Below the pieces are notes generated by a model. The model saw only the letters and a list, made by a program, of their open reading frames with translations. It did no database searches and was not told where the DNA came from. DNA of 64,000 bases, from NCBI RefSeq assembly GCF_900107125.1, contig NZ_FNOU01000008.1, forward strand, positions 59,709-123,708. Reading direction: 5' to 3'. Each line of letters opens with the position of its first letter. Within the stretch, counting starts at the first letter, position 1. The DNA comes from Eubacterium barkeri. GTDB taxonomy: Bacteria; Bacillota; Clostridia; Eubacteriales; Eubacteriaceae. A program made the position numbers and the translations under genes. Of the stretch, positions 17,592-26,642 are shown one piece after another.

Positions 17592-20282
17592 ATGGATGAT
17601 GGACGGGCAGCCCCCGAAACCTTTTTAAAACAAATTGAAGCCAAGGAAGCCATGGAGAACCGTGGCCGCCTGAAGATATTTCTGGGCTATGCCGCTGGTG
17701 TGGGGAAAACCTATGCCATGCTCCAGGCGGCCCATCAGGCCATGGCAGAGGGAATCGACGTGGTGGCAGGGTACATTGAGCCCCACGATCGGGCGGAGAC
17801 CAAGTCTTTAATGGCGGGACTGGTTATCCTGCCGCCCCTGGAGGATGAGCACCACGGGGTTGGTATCCGGGAATTTGATCTGGATGCGGCCCTGGCAAGA
17901 AAACCCGAACTGATCCTGGTGGATGAGCTGGCCCATACCAATGGAGAAGGTTGCCGTCATGCCAAGCGGTATCAGGACATTGCAGAGCTCCTAAAGGCGG
18001 GCATCAATGTGTACACCACGGTGAACATTCAGCATGTGGAGAGTCTCAACGATATTGTGGCGGGGATAACCGGGGTAATGGTCCGGGAGCGGATCCCCGA
18101 TCGAATCTTTGATTCCGCAGATAGTGTTACCCTGGTTGACATCGATCCCGGGGAGCTCATCGATCGTTTGAAGGCGGGAAAAATCTACAATAAGATTCAG
18201 GCGGAACGGGCAGTGGTTAATTTCTTTACCATCGATAATCTGATGGCCCTTCGGGAAATTGCCCTACGGAGGATGGCTGAGCGGGAGACCAATCGCTCAG
18301 CTTTTTTGGCGACGGGGGGAGGACGCTTTAGTGGGGAGCATATCCTGGTCTGCGTTTCTTCAGCACCCTCCTCTGCGCGAATCATCCGGGCGGCGGCCCG
18401 CCTGGCCAAAGCCTTTCAGGCCAACCTCACGGCCCTCTTTGTGGAGACCACGGATTTTCCCCAACTCTCGGCAGGGGATAAAAACCGGCTTCGGGAAAAT
18501 TTCAAATTAGCAGAGCAGCTGGATGCCCATCTGGATTTAGTTTACGGGGATGAGGTGCCTGAGGAAATCATGACCTATGCACAATCCGCCGGGATTACCA
18601 AGATCGTACTGGGAAAATCCAATATGAAAAGCGGACTTTTCGGCAGCCGTCGAACCTTGGTGGAAAAGCTGTCGGAGATGGACGCCAATCTGGATATCTA
18701 TATTATTCCAGATCGGGAGGGGAAAACCAGCCGTCGGGAGAAATGGTGCCCCTGGAAAAGCCGGTTTCCGGATCTGACCCTGAAAGACAGCGCGAAAACA
18801 GCCGCCATTTTTGTTTTAGCGGTCTTGCTGAGTACCACTTTTCGGGCCCTGGCCTTTAATGATGCCGATGTGGTGACCGTTTTTCTGCTGGCGGTTTTAG
18901 TCACCGCCGTGTTTACTCGAGAGCGTATTTATAGTGTGACCATGGCCATTATGGGAGTGGTGGTCTTCAATTTTCTTTTTGTGGATCCCCTTTTCACATT
19001 GGCTACCCAGGAACGGGGCTTTGTTGTGACCTATGTGGTGATGTTCATTGCGGCATTGGTGAGCGGTCATCTGGCGACCAGCATCAAAAAACAAGCGGAG
19101 GCATCGGCCCAAACCGCCCAGCGGACAGGGGTGCTGTTGGAAACCAACCAGCTTCTCCAACAGGCGGCGGATAGTGCCGCCATTTTAGAAACGACTGCGA
19201 AGCAGCTGATGAAGCTTTCGGGGCGACCGGTGGTGGTTTATGGGATAGCGGATGGGGAACTGGCGGAGCCCCACTATTACGCAGCAGATGGGTCCATTGA
19301 TGGTAATCCCTATTTAGTTGAGCATGAACGCCTGGTGGCCCATTGGGTATATGTCAATAACCAGCACGCCGGAGTGGGAACGAAAACCTTCTCTGGGGCG
19401 AAATGCCTGTACCTGGCTATTCGCAATGGCCATCAGGTCTTTGGGGTAGTGGGCATTGCGGTCTCCTCTGCGTTAGAGGTATTGGAGAACAATCTGATTC
19501 TCTCGATTCTAGGGGAATCGGCCCTGGCCCTGGAAAAAGATTTGTACAATCAAAAACAGCAGGCCACAGAGCTAAAGGCCCAGCAGGAAAAGCTGCGGGG
19601 AACCCTGCTTCGCGCCATTTCCCACGATTTGCGCACCCCCCTCACCAGCATTAGTGGAAATGCCCGGATGCTCATGACCCGCGGCCCTCAAATGGAGGAT
19701 GAACGCCGAAACCAGCTTGTTGTGGATATTTATGACGACTCCCTCTGGCTCATCAACCTGGTTGAAAACCTGCTCTCCATTACACGGCTGGAGGAAAATA
19801 GTCTGCCCATTAAAATGGAGGCTGAATTGGTGGAGGATATTGTGAAAGAAGCGCTGCAGCACACCAGCCGTTTGGCCGTGGAGCACCATATTGAGGTCAA
19901 GCCCATGGACCCCCTGCTCATGGCCCAGATGGATGCCCGGCTGATTATACAGGTGATTATCAACTTGGTGGACAATGCCATTAAGTACACCGCTCCTGGA
20001 TCGACGATTCTCATCGGGGCCCAGTCCGAGGGAAAGGGCACCATCGGGATTGAAATTTCTGACGATGGCCCGGGAATGGATCCGGAAATGATGGATCAGG
20101 TTTTTGAAATGTTTTACACAGCGGGCCGAGGCTCAGGGGATAGCCGCCGGGGCCTTGGATTGGGCTTGCCCCTGTGCAAAAATATTATTGAAGCCCATGG
20201 CGGGGAATTGACGGTTCGGGCCAATAAGCCCATGGGGACAGTCTTTCATTTCACCCTGAAGGAGGTTAAAATTGAAGCATGA
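17592..20282 (+). CDS. kdpD: KdpD, potassium-sensing histidine kinase
   Basis: About 896 residues in the classic order: N-terminal KdpD domain with Walker A GYAAGVGKT (~33-41), a universal-stress-protein fold (~255-370), four transmembrane segments (~400-490), a GAF-like region, a HisKA domain with the phosphorylated His in ISHDLRTP (~678), and a HATPase domain (NLVDNAIKYT, DDGPGMD, GLGLPLC). It senses K+ limitation or turgor and phosphorylates KdpE. Its 3' end overlaps kdpE by 11 bases. Confidence 0.95.
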   Translation: MDDGRAAPETFLKQIEAKEAMENRGRLKIFLGYAAGVGKTYAMLQAAHQAMAEGIDVVAGYIEPHDRAETKSLMAGLVILPPLEDEHHGVGIREFDLDAALARKPELILVDELAHTNGEGCRHAKRYQDIAELLKAGINVYTTVNIQHVESLNDIVAGITGVMVRERIPDRIFDSADSVTLVDIDPGELIDRLKAGKIYNKIQAERAVVNFFTIDNLMALREIALRRMAERETNRSAFLATGGGRFSGEHILVCVSSAPSSARIIRAAARLAKAFQANLTALFVETTDFPQLSAGDKNRLRENFKLAEQLDAHLDLVYGDEVPEEIMTYAQSAGITKIVLGKSNMKSGLFGSRRTLVEKLSEMDANLDIYIIPDREGKTSRREKWCPWKSRFPDLTLKDSAKTAAIFVLAVLLSTTFRALAFNDADVVTVFLLAVLVTAVFTRERIYSVTMAIMGVVVFNFLFVDPLFTLATQERGFVVTYVVMFIAALVSGHLATSIKKQAEASAQTAQRTGVLLETNQLLQQAADSAAILETTAKQLMKLSGRPVVVYGIADGELAEPHYYAADGSIDGNPYLVEHERLVAHWVYVNNQHAGVGTKTFSGAKCLYLAIRNGHQVFGVVGIAVSSALEVLENNLILSILGESALALEKDLYNQKQQATELKAQQEKLRGTLLRAISHDLRTPLTSISGNARMLMTRGPQMEDERRNQLVVDIYDDSLWLINLVENLLSITRLEENSLPIKMEAELVEDIVKEALQHTSRLAVEHHIEVKPMDPLLMAQMDARLIIQVIINLVDNAIKYTAPGSTILIGAQSEGKGTIGIEISDDGPGMDPEMMDQVFEMFYTAGRGSGDSRRGLGLGLPLCKNIIEAHGGELTVRANKPMGTVFHFTLKEVKIEA

Positions 20283-20967
20283 TTATTCCATACTGGTGGT
20301 AGAGGACGATCCGGCTCTCCAGCATTTGATGTCGGCAGCCCTGGAGACCAGTGGATATTTCCATCAAATGGCACAAACAGTGGCTGAGGGCATAGGCTTA
20401 GCGGCCCAAATGGAGCCAGGGGTTATATTGCTGGATTTGGGTTTGCCCGATGGTGATGGTCTGGAAGTCATCAAACGGGTTCGCACCTGGAGCGAGGTCC
20501 CCATCATTGTCATTAGTGCCCGGGGAGAGGATGGGGATAAAATTACCGCCCTGGATGCCGGTGCGGATGATTACCTGACGAAGCCCTTTTCGGTGGAAGA
20601 ACTTCTGGCTCGTATTCGGGTCGCCATTCGACGGCTTACAAACTTGGGCCAATCCCTGGAAAATGCGACCTACTCCAATGGAAACCTCACCATTGATTAC
20701 GCTGCCAGTAACGTACTGGTGGCGGGCCAGGAGGTCCATTTAACCCCCAATGAATACCGCCTTCTCGTGCTTCTGGCTCAAAATACAGGAAAGGTCCTGA
20801 CCCACACCTTTATTTTAAACCATGTTTGGGGCAGCACCCTGAAAAGTGATATGGCCAGCCTGCGGGTGACTGTGGCGACGCTGCGTAAAAAGTTGGCCCT
20901 GCAGGCATCCCTGGCCAACATTCAAACCCATGTGGGCATCGGATATCGGATGATGCGGGCGGAGTAG
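20272..20967 (+). CDS. kdpE: KdpE, response regulator of the kdp operon
   Basis: 231 residues, OmpR-type. The receiver domain has the acidic pocket EDD (11-13), phospho-acceptor D55 and the conserved Lys in LTKPF near 104. A winged-helix DNA-binding domain follows (~130-230). Translation should start at TTG 20272: GGAGG lies 6 nt upstream inside the end of kdpD, and there is no suitable ATG. It activates kdp transcription when phosphorylated by KdpD. Confidence 0.94.
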   Translation: MKHDYSILVVEDDPALQHLMSAALETSGYFHQMAQTVAEGIGLAAQMEPGVILLDLGLPDGDGLEVIKRVRTWSEVPIIVISARGEDGDKITALDAGADDYLTKPFSVEELLARIRVAIRRLTNLGQSLENATYSNGNLTIDYAASNVLVAGQEVHLTPNEYRLLVLLAQNTGKVLTHTFILNHVWGSTLKSDMASLRVTVATLRKKLALQASLANIQTHVGIGYRMMRAE

Positions 20968-21034
20968 TGCTGTCTATGACCTCAAAAATGAGGGTAAAGT
21001 ATTGTGGAGTGCGGACAAAAATGACAGACTGTGC

Positions 21035-21040
21035 TATAAT
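21035..21040 (+). promoter_or_regulatory. Putative -10 element before the divergent corrinoid protein gene
   Basis: Perfect TATAAT, with only a weak -35 (CGGACA at 21012-21017, 17-bp spacer), 36 bp before the start at 21076. Confidence 0.45.
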
Positions 21041-21075
21041 AATAACGAATACAAGAGCGTAAATGAGGCGGTAAT

Positions 21076-21753
21076 ATGAAAAATAGTATAGTGCGTTCAG
21101 TCGAAGCACTCCACGAAGAAATGACCATAGAGTTAGTGTGCATGGCCCTGGAGAGAGGGTATCCAGCCATTGAAGTTATCCGTTGGATGCAGCAGGGGAT
21201 GGAAAGAGTCGGTCTGAAATATGAGAATGGGGAATATTTCATTGGAGACTTGATTTTTGCAGGAATCCTCCTTGATGAGGTTCTTAATCTGCCGGAATGG
21301 CTCCAGGCTTATGCCCAATCTATGGGTAGTGCGTCAGAAAAAAAATACGAGGGAAAAATATTGGCCTTCACGGTGTATGGCTGCTGCCATAACCTTGGCA
21401 AAAATATCTTTGTGAGCTATGCCAAAGCAGCGGGCTTTAATGTGAAGGATCTGGGGCAGGACGTGCCCCTGGAGGTGGTTCTGGATGAGCTCGATCGATT
21501 TCGACCGGATATTATTGGCATGAGCGGAATGCTCTCAGAAACGGCTGAGGAAATGAATCGGGTAATCCATACCCTTGAAGAACGAGGAATGCGAAACCGG
21601 TACCGCATTATCCTAGGGGGAGAGGCGGTCTCCAATCAAGGGGCCCAGTGTATTCAGGCAGATGCCGCCACCCAGGATGTGGTGGAGGGCGTTGAGATTT
21701 GTAAAAAATGGATGCAGGAAAAGGAATCCCAGCGGAAATCCAATGGTATGTAG
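21076..21753 (+). CDS. Divergent corrinoid (B12-binding) protein of the MtbC/MttC family
   Basis: 225 residues with the two-part layout of methyltransferase corrinoid proteins: an N-terminal helical cap (~10-85) and a Rossmann B12-binding domain (~93-215). The cobalt-ligand motif DxHxxG, intact in the other three corrinoid proteins of this window, reads C-C-H-N-L-G here (103-108): the His is kept but the Asp is Cys. The later motifs GMSGML and ILGGEA are kept. Loss of the Asp that tunes the His ligand suggests altered cobalamin handling, such as a base-on/base-off change, a sensor role, or a decaying copy. The gene has its own promoter and faces the pterin methyltransferase gene across a strong terminator. 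Confidence 0.82.
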   Translation: MKNSIVRSVEALHEEMTIELVCMALERGYPAIEVIRWMQQGMERVGLKYENGEYFIGDLIFAGILLDEVLNLPEWLQAYAQSMGSASEKKYEGKILAFTVYGCCHNLGKNIFVSYAKAAGFNVKDLGQDVPLEVVLDELDRFRPDIIGMSGMLSETAEEMNRVIHTLEERGMRNRYRIILGGEAVSNQGAQCIQADAATQDVVEGVEICKKWMQEKESQRKSNGM

Positions 21754-21759
21754 GATAAA

Positions 21760-21795
21760 AAAAGACTGTCGCCCAAGGAGATACGACAGTCTTTT
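21760..21795. terminator. Bidirectional terminator between the corrinoid and pterin methyltransferase genes
   Basis: Stem AAAAGACTGTCG (21760-21771) with CGACAGTCTTTT (21784-21795), with A- and T-runs on the two sides, between convergent genes. Confidence 0.9.
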
Positions 21796-21798
21796 CTT

Positions 21799-22602
21799 TT
21801 ATTTTTCTGGTCCGATTTTTCCTTTCCGGAAGGCCTTACTGTAATTTCGACACAGACGATCCCGCCCAAGGAGAGCTTCGGTGGCGTAGATGGTTCCCAT
21901 CATATCCCGGTTGGTGGGATCCATGACGGCGGCATCCATACCTGCGCTGATGGCCAGGGTCATGGCATTGGTGTTCATCAACTTCCGGGCAGGGACGCCG
22001 AAGGAAATATTGCTGATGGCGCCCAGTACGTGGATTCCTGGGAAGGCAGCTAAAATCGCCTTGATTTCTTCTGTGAGATTGAGCATGGCGGCATTTTCAG
22101 CGGAGAGTGCCATGACGCAGGGATCGATGTACATCCGATCAACGGAAACACCGTAGGTGGCGGCGCGTTCGACCATGTCCCGGGTAATGGCTAGCTTTCG
22201 GGCCACATCCTTTGGAATACCGTCATTATCGCAGGTTAGGCCGACGACCCCCCACTGGGTATCCTTCATCAGGGGCAGAAGGACATCACATTTATCCCCT
22301 TCACCGGAAATGGAATTAATGAGGCCAGGCTTCTGGGCATAGGGCAGGCAAGCCTCAATAACCCGCGGGTCTGGGCTATCCACACACAGGGGGACATCCG
22401 TTACGTTCTGGACCACATCCATCAGCCAGTGCAGGGCTTCAATCTCTTTGTCCGGGGAAGTACTGGCGCACACATCGATATAGTCTGCACCTGCTTCCAC
22501 TTGTTTCACCGCCCGGTCTGCAATAAAATCGGCATCCCGTCTTTCAATCGCATCCTTCACCACCGGAATGGTTCCATTAATCTTTTCACCAATAATAATC
22601 AT
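21799..22602 (-). CDS. Pterin-dependent methyltransferase (methylcorrinoid:tetrahydrofolate type)
   Basis: About 267 residues, a dihydropteroate-synthase-like TIM barrel as in AcsE, MetH and MtvA/MtgA proteins. Visible family features: IGEKING at the N-terminus, EAGADYIDVCAS (~35-47), VPLCVDSPDP, INSISGEGDK and GAISNISFGVPAR. Such enzymes move the methyl group between a corrinoid protein and tetrahydrofolate, and here it would receive methyl groups from the corrinoid proteins of the island. ATG 22602 is chosen because GAGGAG lies ~8 nt before it; a TTG at 22608 sits too close to that site. It is the only clear folate-linked methyltransferase of this type in the window. Confidence 0.88.
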   Translation of the reverse strand: MIIIGEKINGTIPVVKDAIERRDADFIADRAVKQVEAGADYIDVCASTSPDKEIEALHWLMDVVQNVTDVPLCVDSPDPRVIEACLPYAQKPGLINSISGEGDKCDVLLPLMKDTQWGVVGLTCDNDGIPKDVARKLAITRDMVERAATYGVSVDRMYIDPCVMALSAENAAMLNLTEEIKAILAAFPGIHVLGAISNISFGVPARKLMNTNAMTLAISAGMDAAVMDPTNRDMMGTIYATEALLGRDRLCRNYSKAFRKGKIGPEK

Positions 22603-22787
22603 TACCAAACTCCTCTCTCTACAAAAATCCTACAAAGGTTTTAACCGTAAAAAAGCATCTGTATCTTCTATCAAAATCATAGCATTCTGGGCAAAAAGAA
22701 GTCAATTAAAAGATAGGAGAAAAAAAGCACTGATGCGGGAGTAATCCTTTTCACAAAAAGGGGACAAATACTTATAATGGAAAGCTT

Positions 22788-22816
22788 TTGACAAAGGGGA
22801 GGAAAGGGTCTAAGAT
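22788..22816 (+). promoter_or_regulatory. SigA promoter of the corrinoid protein gene at 22874
   Basis: TTGACA (22788-22793), 17-bp spacer, TAAGAT (22811-22816). The 271-bp gap upstream, shared with the divergent pterin methyltransferase gene, shows nothing else that I can support. Confidence 0.65.
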
Positions 22817-22873
22817 TAAATCAGAATCAAAAGAGCAGGCACCTGAGGTGCCACAAAGAGGAGGATTTTAAAA

Positions 22874-23506
22874 ATGTTGGATCTCGAAAAATTAACCCAG
22901 GCCGTCGGTGAATTGGAAGAGGATGATGTCAATGAACTCTTAGAAGACTTCATGGCAGAAAATCCTGACGAAGCGGCAGCACAGGATGCCGTAGCCGCAT
23001 GCCAAAAGGGGATGGCAATTGTCGGGGACCTGTTTGAACAGGGTGAATATTTTGTTGGTGATTTGATCTTTGCGGGAGAACTCCTCACCAATGCCATTAA
23101 CATTGTTAAACCGGCCCTGAGCACCGATGGCGATGTCGCTGGCGGAAAGCTCCTCATTGGTACAGTCCATGGCGATCTCCATGACATTGGAAAGAATATC
23201 TTTAAGAGTATGGCAGAAGCAGCCGGTTTGGAAGTCATTGATCTCGGTATTGACGTGGCTCCTGAAGTCTTTGTTGAAAAGGCAAAGGAACTTAATCCGG
23301 ATATCATTGGAATGAGCGGCGTGTTAACCCTGGCCATCGACTCCATGAAGGATACCATCGATGCCTTTAAGGCCGCGGGGATCACGAAGAAATTCATCAT
23401 CGGTGGCAACCCGGTAACCAAGGAAGCCTGCGACATGGTGGGTGCCGATGCGTATACGACTAACGCAGCGGAAGGCGTTAAAATTTGCCAGAATTGGGTC
23501 GCTTAG
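22874..23506 (+). CDS. Corrinoid protein of a methyltransferase system (canonical)
   Basis: 210 residues. The helical cap (~1-85) is followed by the B12-binding domain with the intact motif DLHDIG (101-106, His103 the cobalt ligand), GMSGVL and FIIGGNPV. It carries the methyl group between an MttB-type enzyme and the pterin methyltransferase encoded just upstream on the other strand. AGGAGG precedes the ATG. It appears as a single gene between its SigA promoter and a perfect palindromic terminator, so it may serve several MttB enzymes of the island. Confidence 0.92.
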   Translation: MLDLEKLTQAVGELEEDDVNELLEDFMAENPDEAAAQDAVAACQKGMAIVGDLFEQGEYFVGDLIFAGELLTNAINIVKPALSTDGDVAGGKLLIGTVHGDLHDIGKNIFKSMAEAAGLEVIDLGIDVAPEVFVEKAKELNPDIIGMSGVLTLAIDSMKDTIDAFKAAGITKKFIIGGNPVTKEACDMVGADAYTTNAAEGVKICQNWVA

Positions 23507-23534
23507 TTATTGAAGTAAAACCGATCCCTTACAC

Positions 23535-23580
23535 AACTAAAAAAGCTGGAGTGGAAAGATCCGCTCCAGCTTTTTTAGTT
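23535..23580. terminator. Strong bidirectional terminator
   Basis: A perfect 17-bp inverted repeat (23535-23551 with 23564-23580) with a GCTGGAG/CTCCAGC core and T-runs on both sides, between the convergent corrinoid protein and BCCT genes. Confidence 0.92.
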
Positions 23581-23595
23581 ACCCGGTAACACCCA

Positions 23596-25131
23596 TTAGT
23601 AATGGGTGTTGTAATATTCCCGGAGCATTTTAAAGCAGCCCAGGCAAATAATAACATACAGAATACAGGTGGGCAGAGCCATGACAACGCTAAGGGTTTG
23701 GAGCTGGGTTAAGGAGCCCCCCAAAAGCATCATAATCATGGGGATAGCAGCGATACACACCGCCCAAAAGACGCAAAAGGTCTTACTGGGGCGGCCTCCC
23801 AGCTGAATCTTTCGTGAAGAGACCATGGCCATGGTGTAAGAGGCTGAATCAAAGTTTGTCGCCATGGACAGCATAGAGGTCAGTAGAATGACAAAGACAA
23901 AGATGGTCCCGGCAGGAAGCTGGGAGAAAACCTCCACCACAGTGGCCGGGCCTCCTGCGGTTTGAAGGCTTTCCAGAATATTGAAGCTGCCGAAGAGCTG
24001 GACCCCCATAAAGTAATTGCCAAAGACAGAGAAGAACACGAAGGAGCCCAGGAAGCCGTAACCCAAGCCACCGAAAATGACCTGCCGCACCGTACGTCCT
24101 CCCGAGATTTTGGCGACGAAGATCCCCATGAAGATGGAGTAGCTCATCCACCAGGCCCAATAAAACACCGTCCAGTTTTCGGGATATCCGGCGCTGACCC
24201 CCACGGGGTCCAGCCAGGTACTCAGACGGACGAATTCATCCAACATAATACCGATGGAGGTGGTTTGCATCTTCAGAATAAAAGTGGTCGGTCCAAAGAT
24301 GAATAAAAAGATGACGGTGCCCAGCATGAGATAAATATTGATATCGCTGAGAATTTTAATCCCCTTATTAATCCCTTTGTAGGCGCTGATGGTAAAGATG
24401 CAGGACACGATGATAATGACAATAAACCGCAGCAGGGGCGTATCCGGGATATTGAACAATTTATTCAGGCAGGCCGAAACCAGGGGAGAGCCGATGCCCA
24501 GGGCGGTTCCCACCCCACCCAGGATACCCAGGATAAAGAAGACATTGAGGACCTGGCCCAGCCATCCATCCACACGGGCCCCAAAGATTGGGCGGCAGGC
24601 ATTGCCCACATCAAATTTCTCACTCTTTTTATTGAAGTGGATGAAGGCAAAGGCTACCGCAGGAATGAGGTACAGGCTCCAGGCCGAAATCCCCCAATTG
24701 AAAATGGGGATAGTGGCGGCGTACTCAGCAGCCAGCCAGCTTTCAGGCTCAATTCCGAAGGGGGGCGCCATATAATGGCTGGCCCATTCGATGCTGCCCC
24801 AATAGATAAAGCCCGCCGCCATGGAGGCACAGAACATCATGGCGGCCCAGGAAAATTCAGAGAAGGCTTTCTTACCTTCCCCAAGCTTAATCTTGCCATA
24901 CTTGCTGCAGCCCAATGCCACACAGGCGATGATGGATAAAAAGGTCAGCCAGATGTACACAAAGCCCAGATTGCTGCTGATCATTCCATTAAGATCCACG
25001 ATCATGGCTTCGGATTTACTGGGAAACATCAGGAGCAGGGTACAAATCAAGGTAATGATGCATAATACACTGATGACCGTTCCCTTGGCGACATTGGAAA
25101 AGGGACGGACAGCATTCACTTGTTTTTTCAT
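23596..25131 (-). CDS. BCCT-family transporter for a quaternary amine or betaine
   Basis: About 511 residues with 12 predicted transmembrane segments. The BCCT signature NWTVFYWAWW is complete (around residues 319-328), giving the aromatic box that binds trimethylammonium groups in BetP and CaiT. The segment IYWGSIEWA supplies the other part of the box. The start at 25131 (MKKQVNAV) fits the family length; the open frame extends to GTG 25161 without a visible RBS. It is the last gene of the minus-strand group MttB-MFS-BCCT. It should import the methylated substrate of the MttB protein at 26643. Confidence 0.88.
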   Translation of the reverse strand: MKKQVNAVRPFSNVAKGTVISVLCIITLICTLLLMFPSKSEAMIVDLNGMISSNLGFVYIWLTFLSIIACVALGCSKYGKIKLGEGKKAFSEFSWAAMMFCASMAAGFIYWGSIEWASHYMAPPFGIEPESWLAAEYAATIPIFNWGISAWSLYLIPAVAFAFIHFNKKSEKFDVGNACRPIFGARVDGWLGQVLNVFFILGILGGVGTALGIGSPLVSACLNKLFNIPDTPLLRFIVIIIVSCIFTISAYKGINKGIKILSDINIYLMLGTVIFLFIFGPTTFILKMQTTSIGIMLDEFVRLSTWLDPVGVSAGYPENWTVFYWAWWMSYSIFMGIFVAKISGGRTVRQVIFGGLGYGFLGSFVFFSVFGNYFMGVQLFGSFNILESLQTAGGPATVVEVFSQLPAGTIFVFVILLTSMLSMATNFDSASYTMAMVSSRKIQLGGRPSKTFCVFWAVCIAAIPMIMMLLGGSLTQLQTLSVVMALPTCILYVIICLGCFKMLREYYNTHY

Positions 25132-25227
25132 AATAACATCCCGTCTAAAATAAGGAAGCACTGATTACAGCTGACATCAGTGTTTCCTTTAAACCATTGG
25201 ATCATTTAAAAATAAAGCGCAGTCGAA

Positions 25228-26538
25228 TTACAACGATTCCTGGATATTCTCCTCAACAGGGACCGGATCACCGTTTTCCCCTTTGTGTTTCTTGACATAA
25301 CGCAGGGTGATTACACAGAAAACCATGGCGATGAGGGCACTGACCAACAGACAGATGAAAATATAATTATATCCTGTGTTGGCATAGTTATCAATGAAGG
25401 TCCCGAAAATTTGGGCCATAAAGCTTTCTGGCAAAAATCCAATAACAGAAAGCAGGCCGGTGGCGGCACCAAAGATATGGGCCGGAACATGAGTTTCGGT
25501 TAAAAGGGAGGATGCCACGCCATAGGCACCGTTAGCCACAAATCCCAACAGCAGGGTAATGATGATGGCCATGGTCAGGAAGGTCGCTGTGGTGGGGAGG
25601 ATTAAATAGCCCCCAACACAAAGGGCGGAGGCCGCCATGGCGATGAAGGTCACCTTAGAGGGTGAGCCCACTTTTTTTGCCACACTCCCCATAAGGGGTG
25701 AGGCCACGATGGCAATGCCGTAGTAGCGAATCATTCCAACGATACTGACCAGGGTCAATGGCGCCAGGAAGACATCGGTCAGATAGGGGGTGGTGTAATT
25801 CATGCCCATATAAACGATCATGACAAAGAACAAGGTGGTGCTGGCCAGCCATACCCCCGGGGTCTTCAGGGCCTGAAGGAATTCGTTGACGTTAAACTTC
25901 TTATCGGGATCCGTGACGATTTCCCCTTTAAATTTAGGAATGGCAATCCAGGAAATAATGCCCAGTACCAGAATGACGATGGCTAAAAAGATCAGGGAAA
26001 TCTGAACCCCTGTCCGATAATCCGGGGTAGAATTGAACACCGAGAGGGTAGCCGCATTGATGGCCAGTCCCCCTAAACCGTACAGGGCGTAACTGACCCC
26101 CACGATGAGGGGATAGTCCCTCTCTGAGCCGGAAAACCGAAGGAGTTTATACCGACAGCCCCAGAAAATGAGGATGGTAGTCACCGCTAAAAGGGCGAAA
26201 ATCAGCACCAGAATGGCGTAGGATGGCAGGAAGGAATACCAGAGCACCACGGCAGCGGTGCTGATAAACCCCCCGGCCGCCAGGGTACGGATGCGAAATT
26301 TATCGGCCACAATACCACAGGGAATGTACAAGATGGTGGCCATGATGCCATACATCCCCGTTAAGAAGCCCAGCTGGGCATTACTGACATTCAGGCCCAC
26401 CAGCAGAGGCTCGTAAAATACGTTTTTTAGGTAAACCGGAACGTAAATAATCCCGCTTCCGGCACCGGATAAGAAAATCATCAGGGCGCGTTGGAATTTG
26501 CTCAGTTGTTTGTAGGTTATTTCTTCTTTATTTCTCAT
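25228..26538 (-). CDS. MFS transporter, paralogue of the one at 53561
   Basis: 436 residues with 12 predicted transmembrane segments. The N-terminal half contains FYEPLLVGLNVSNAQLG and YIPCGIVADKFRIR, closely matching FYEPVLQSLALNNEQLG and YLPGGILADKIRIK of the MFS protein at 53561, so the two are paralogues. Both sit beside an MttB gene and a BCCT gene. It may import the methylated substrate or export the demethylated product; the sequence does not decide. A hairpin lies directly before its RBS (26551-26566). Confidence 0.85.
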   Translation of the reverse strand: MRNKEEITYKQLSKFQRALMIFLSGAGSGIIYVPVYLKNVFYEPLLVGLNVSNAQLGFLTGMYGIMATILYIPCGIVADKFRIRTLAAGGFISTAAVVLWYSFLPSYAILVLIFALLAVTTILIFWGCRYKLLRFSGSERDYPLIVGVSYALYGLGGLAINAATLSVFNSTPDYRTGVQISLIFLAIVILVLGIISWIAIPKFKGEIVTDPDKKFNVNEFLQALKTPGVWLASTTLFFVMIVYMGMNYTTPYLTDVFLAPLTLVSIVGMIRYYGIAIVASPLMGSVAKKVGSPSKVTFIAMAASALCVGGYLILPTTATFLTMAIIITLLLGFVANGAYGVASSLLTETHVPAHIFGAATGLLSVIGFLPESFMAQIFGTFIDNYANTGYNYIFICLLVSALIAMVFCVITLRYVKKHKGENGDPVPVEENIQESL

Positions 26539-26550
26539 ATTAATTCCTTT

Positions 26551-26609
26551 TGTCGATTCATCGACAGAGTTGAAAGAAAGCGGCAGAACCGTCCTGCACT
26601 CTGCCGCTT
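26551..26609 (-). promoter_or_regulatory. Two hairpins between the MttB and MFS genes
   Basis: TGTCGAT-TC-ATCGACA (26551-26566), and AAGCGGCAGA (26578-26587) with TCTGCCGCTT (26600-26609). Neither has a long T-run. They may lower expression of the transporters relative to the methyltransferase or stabilise the mRNA ends. Confidence 0.55.
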
Positions 26610-26642
26610 AACCACATTTTTAAAATAAATTGACGGGATAAC

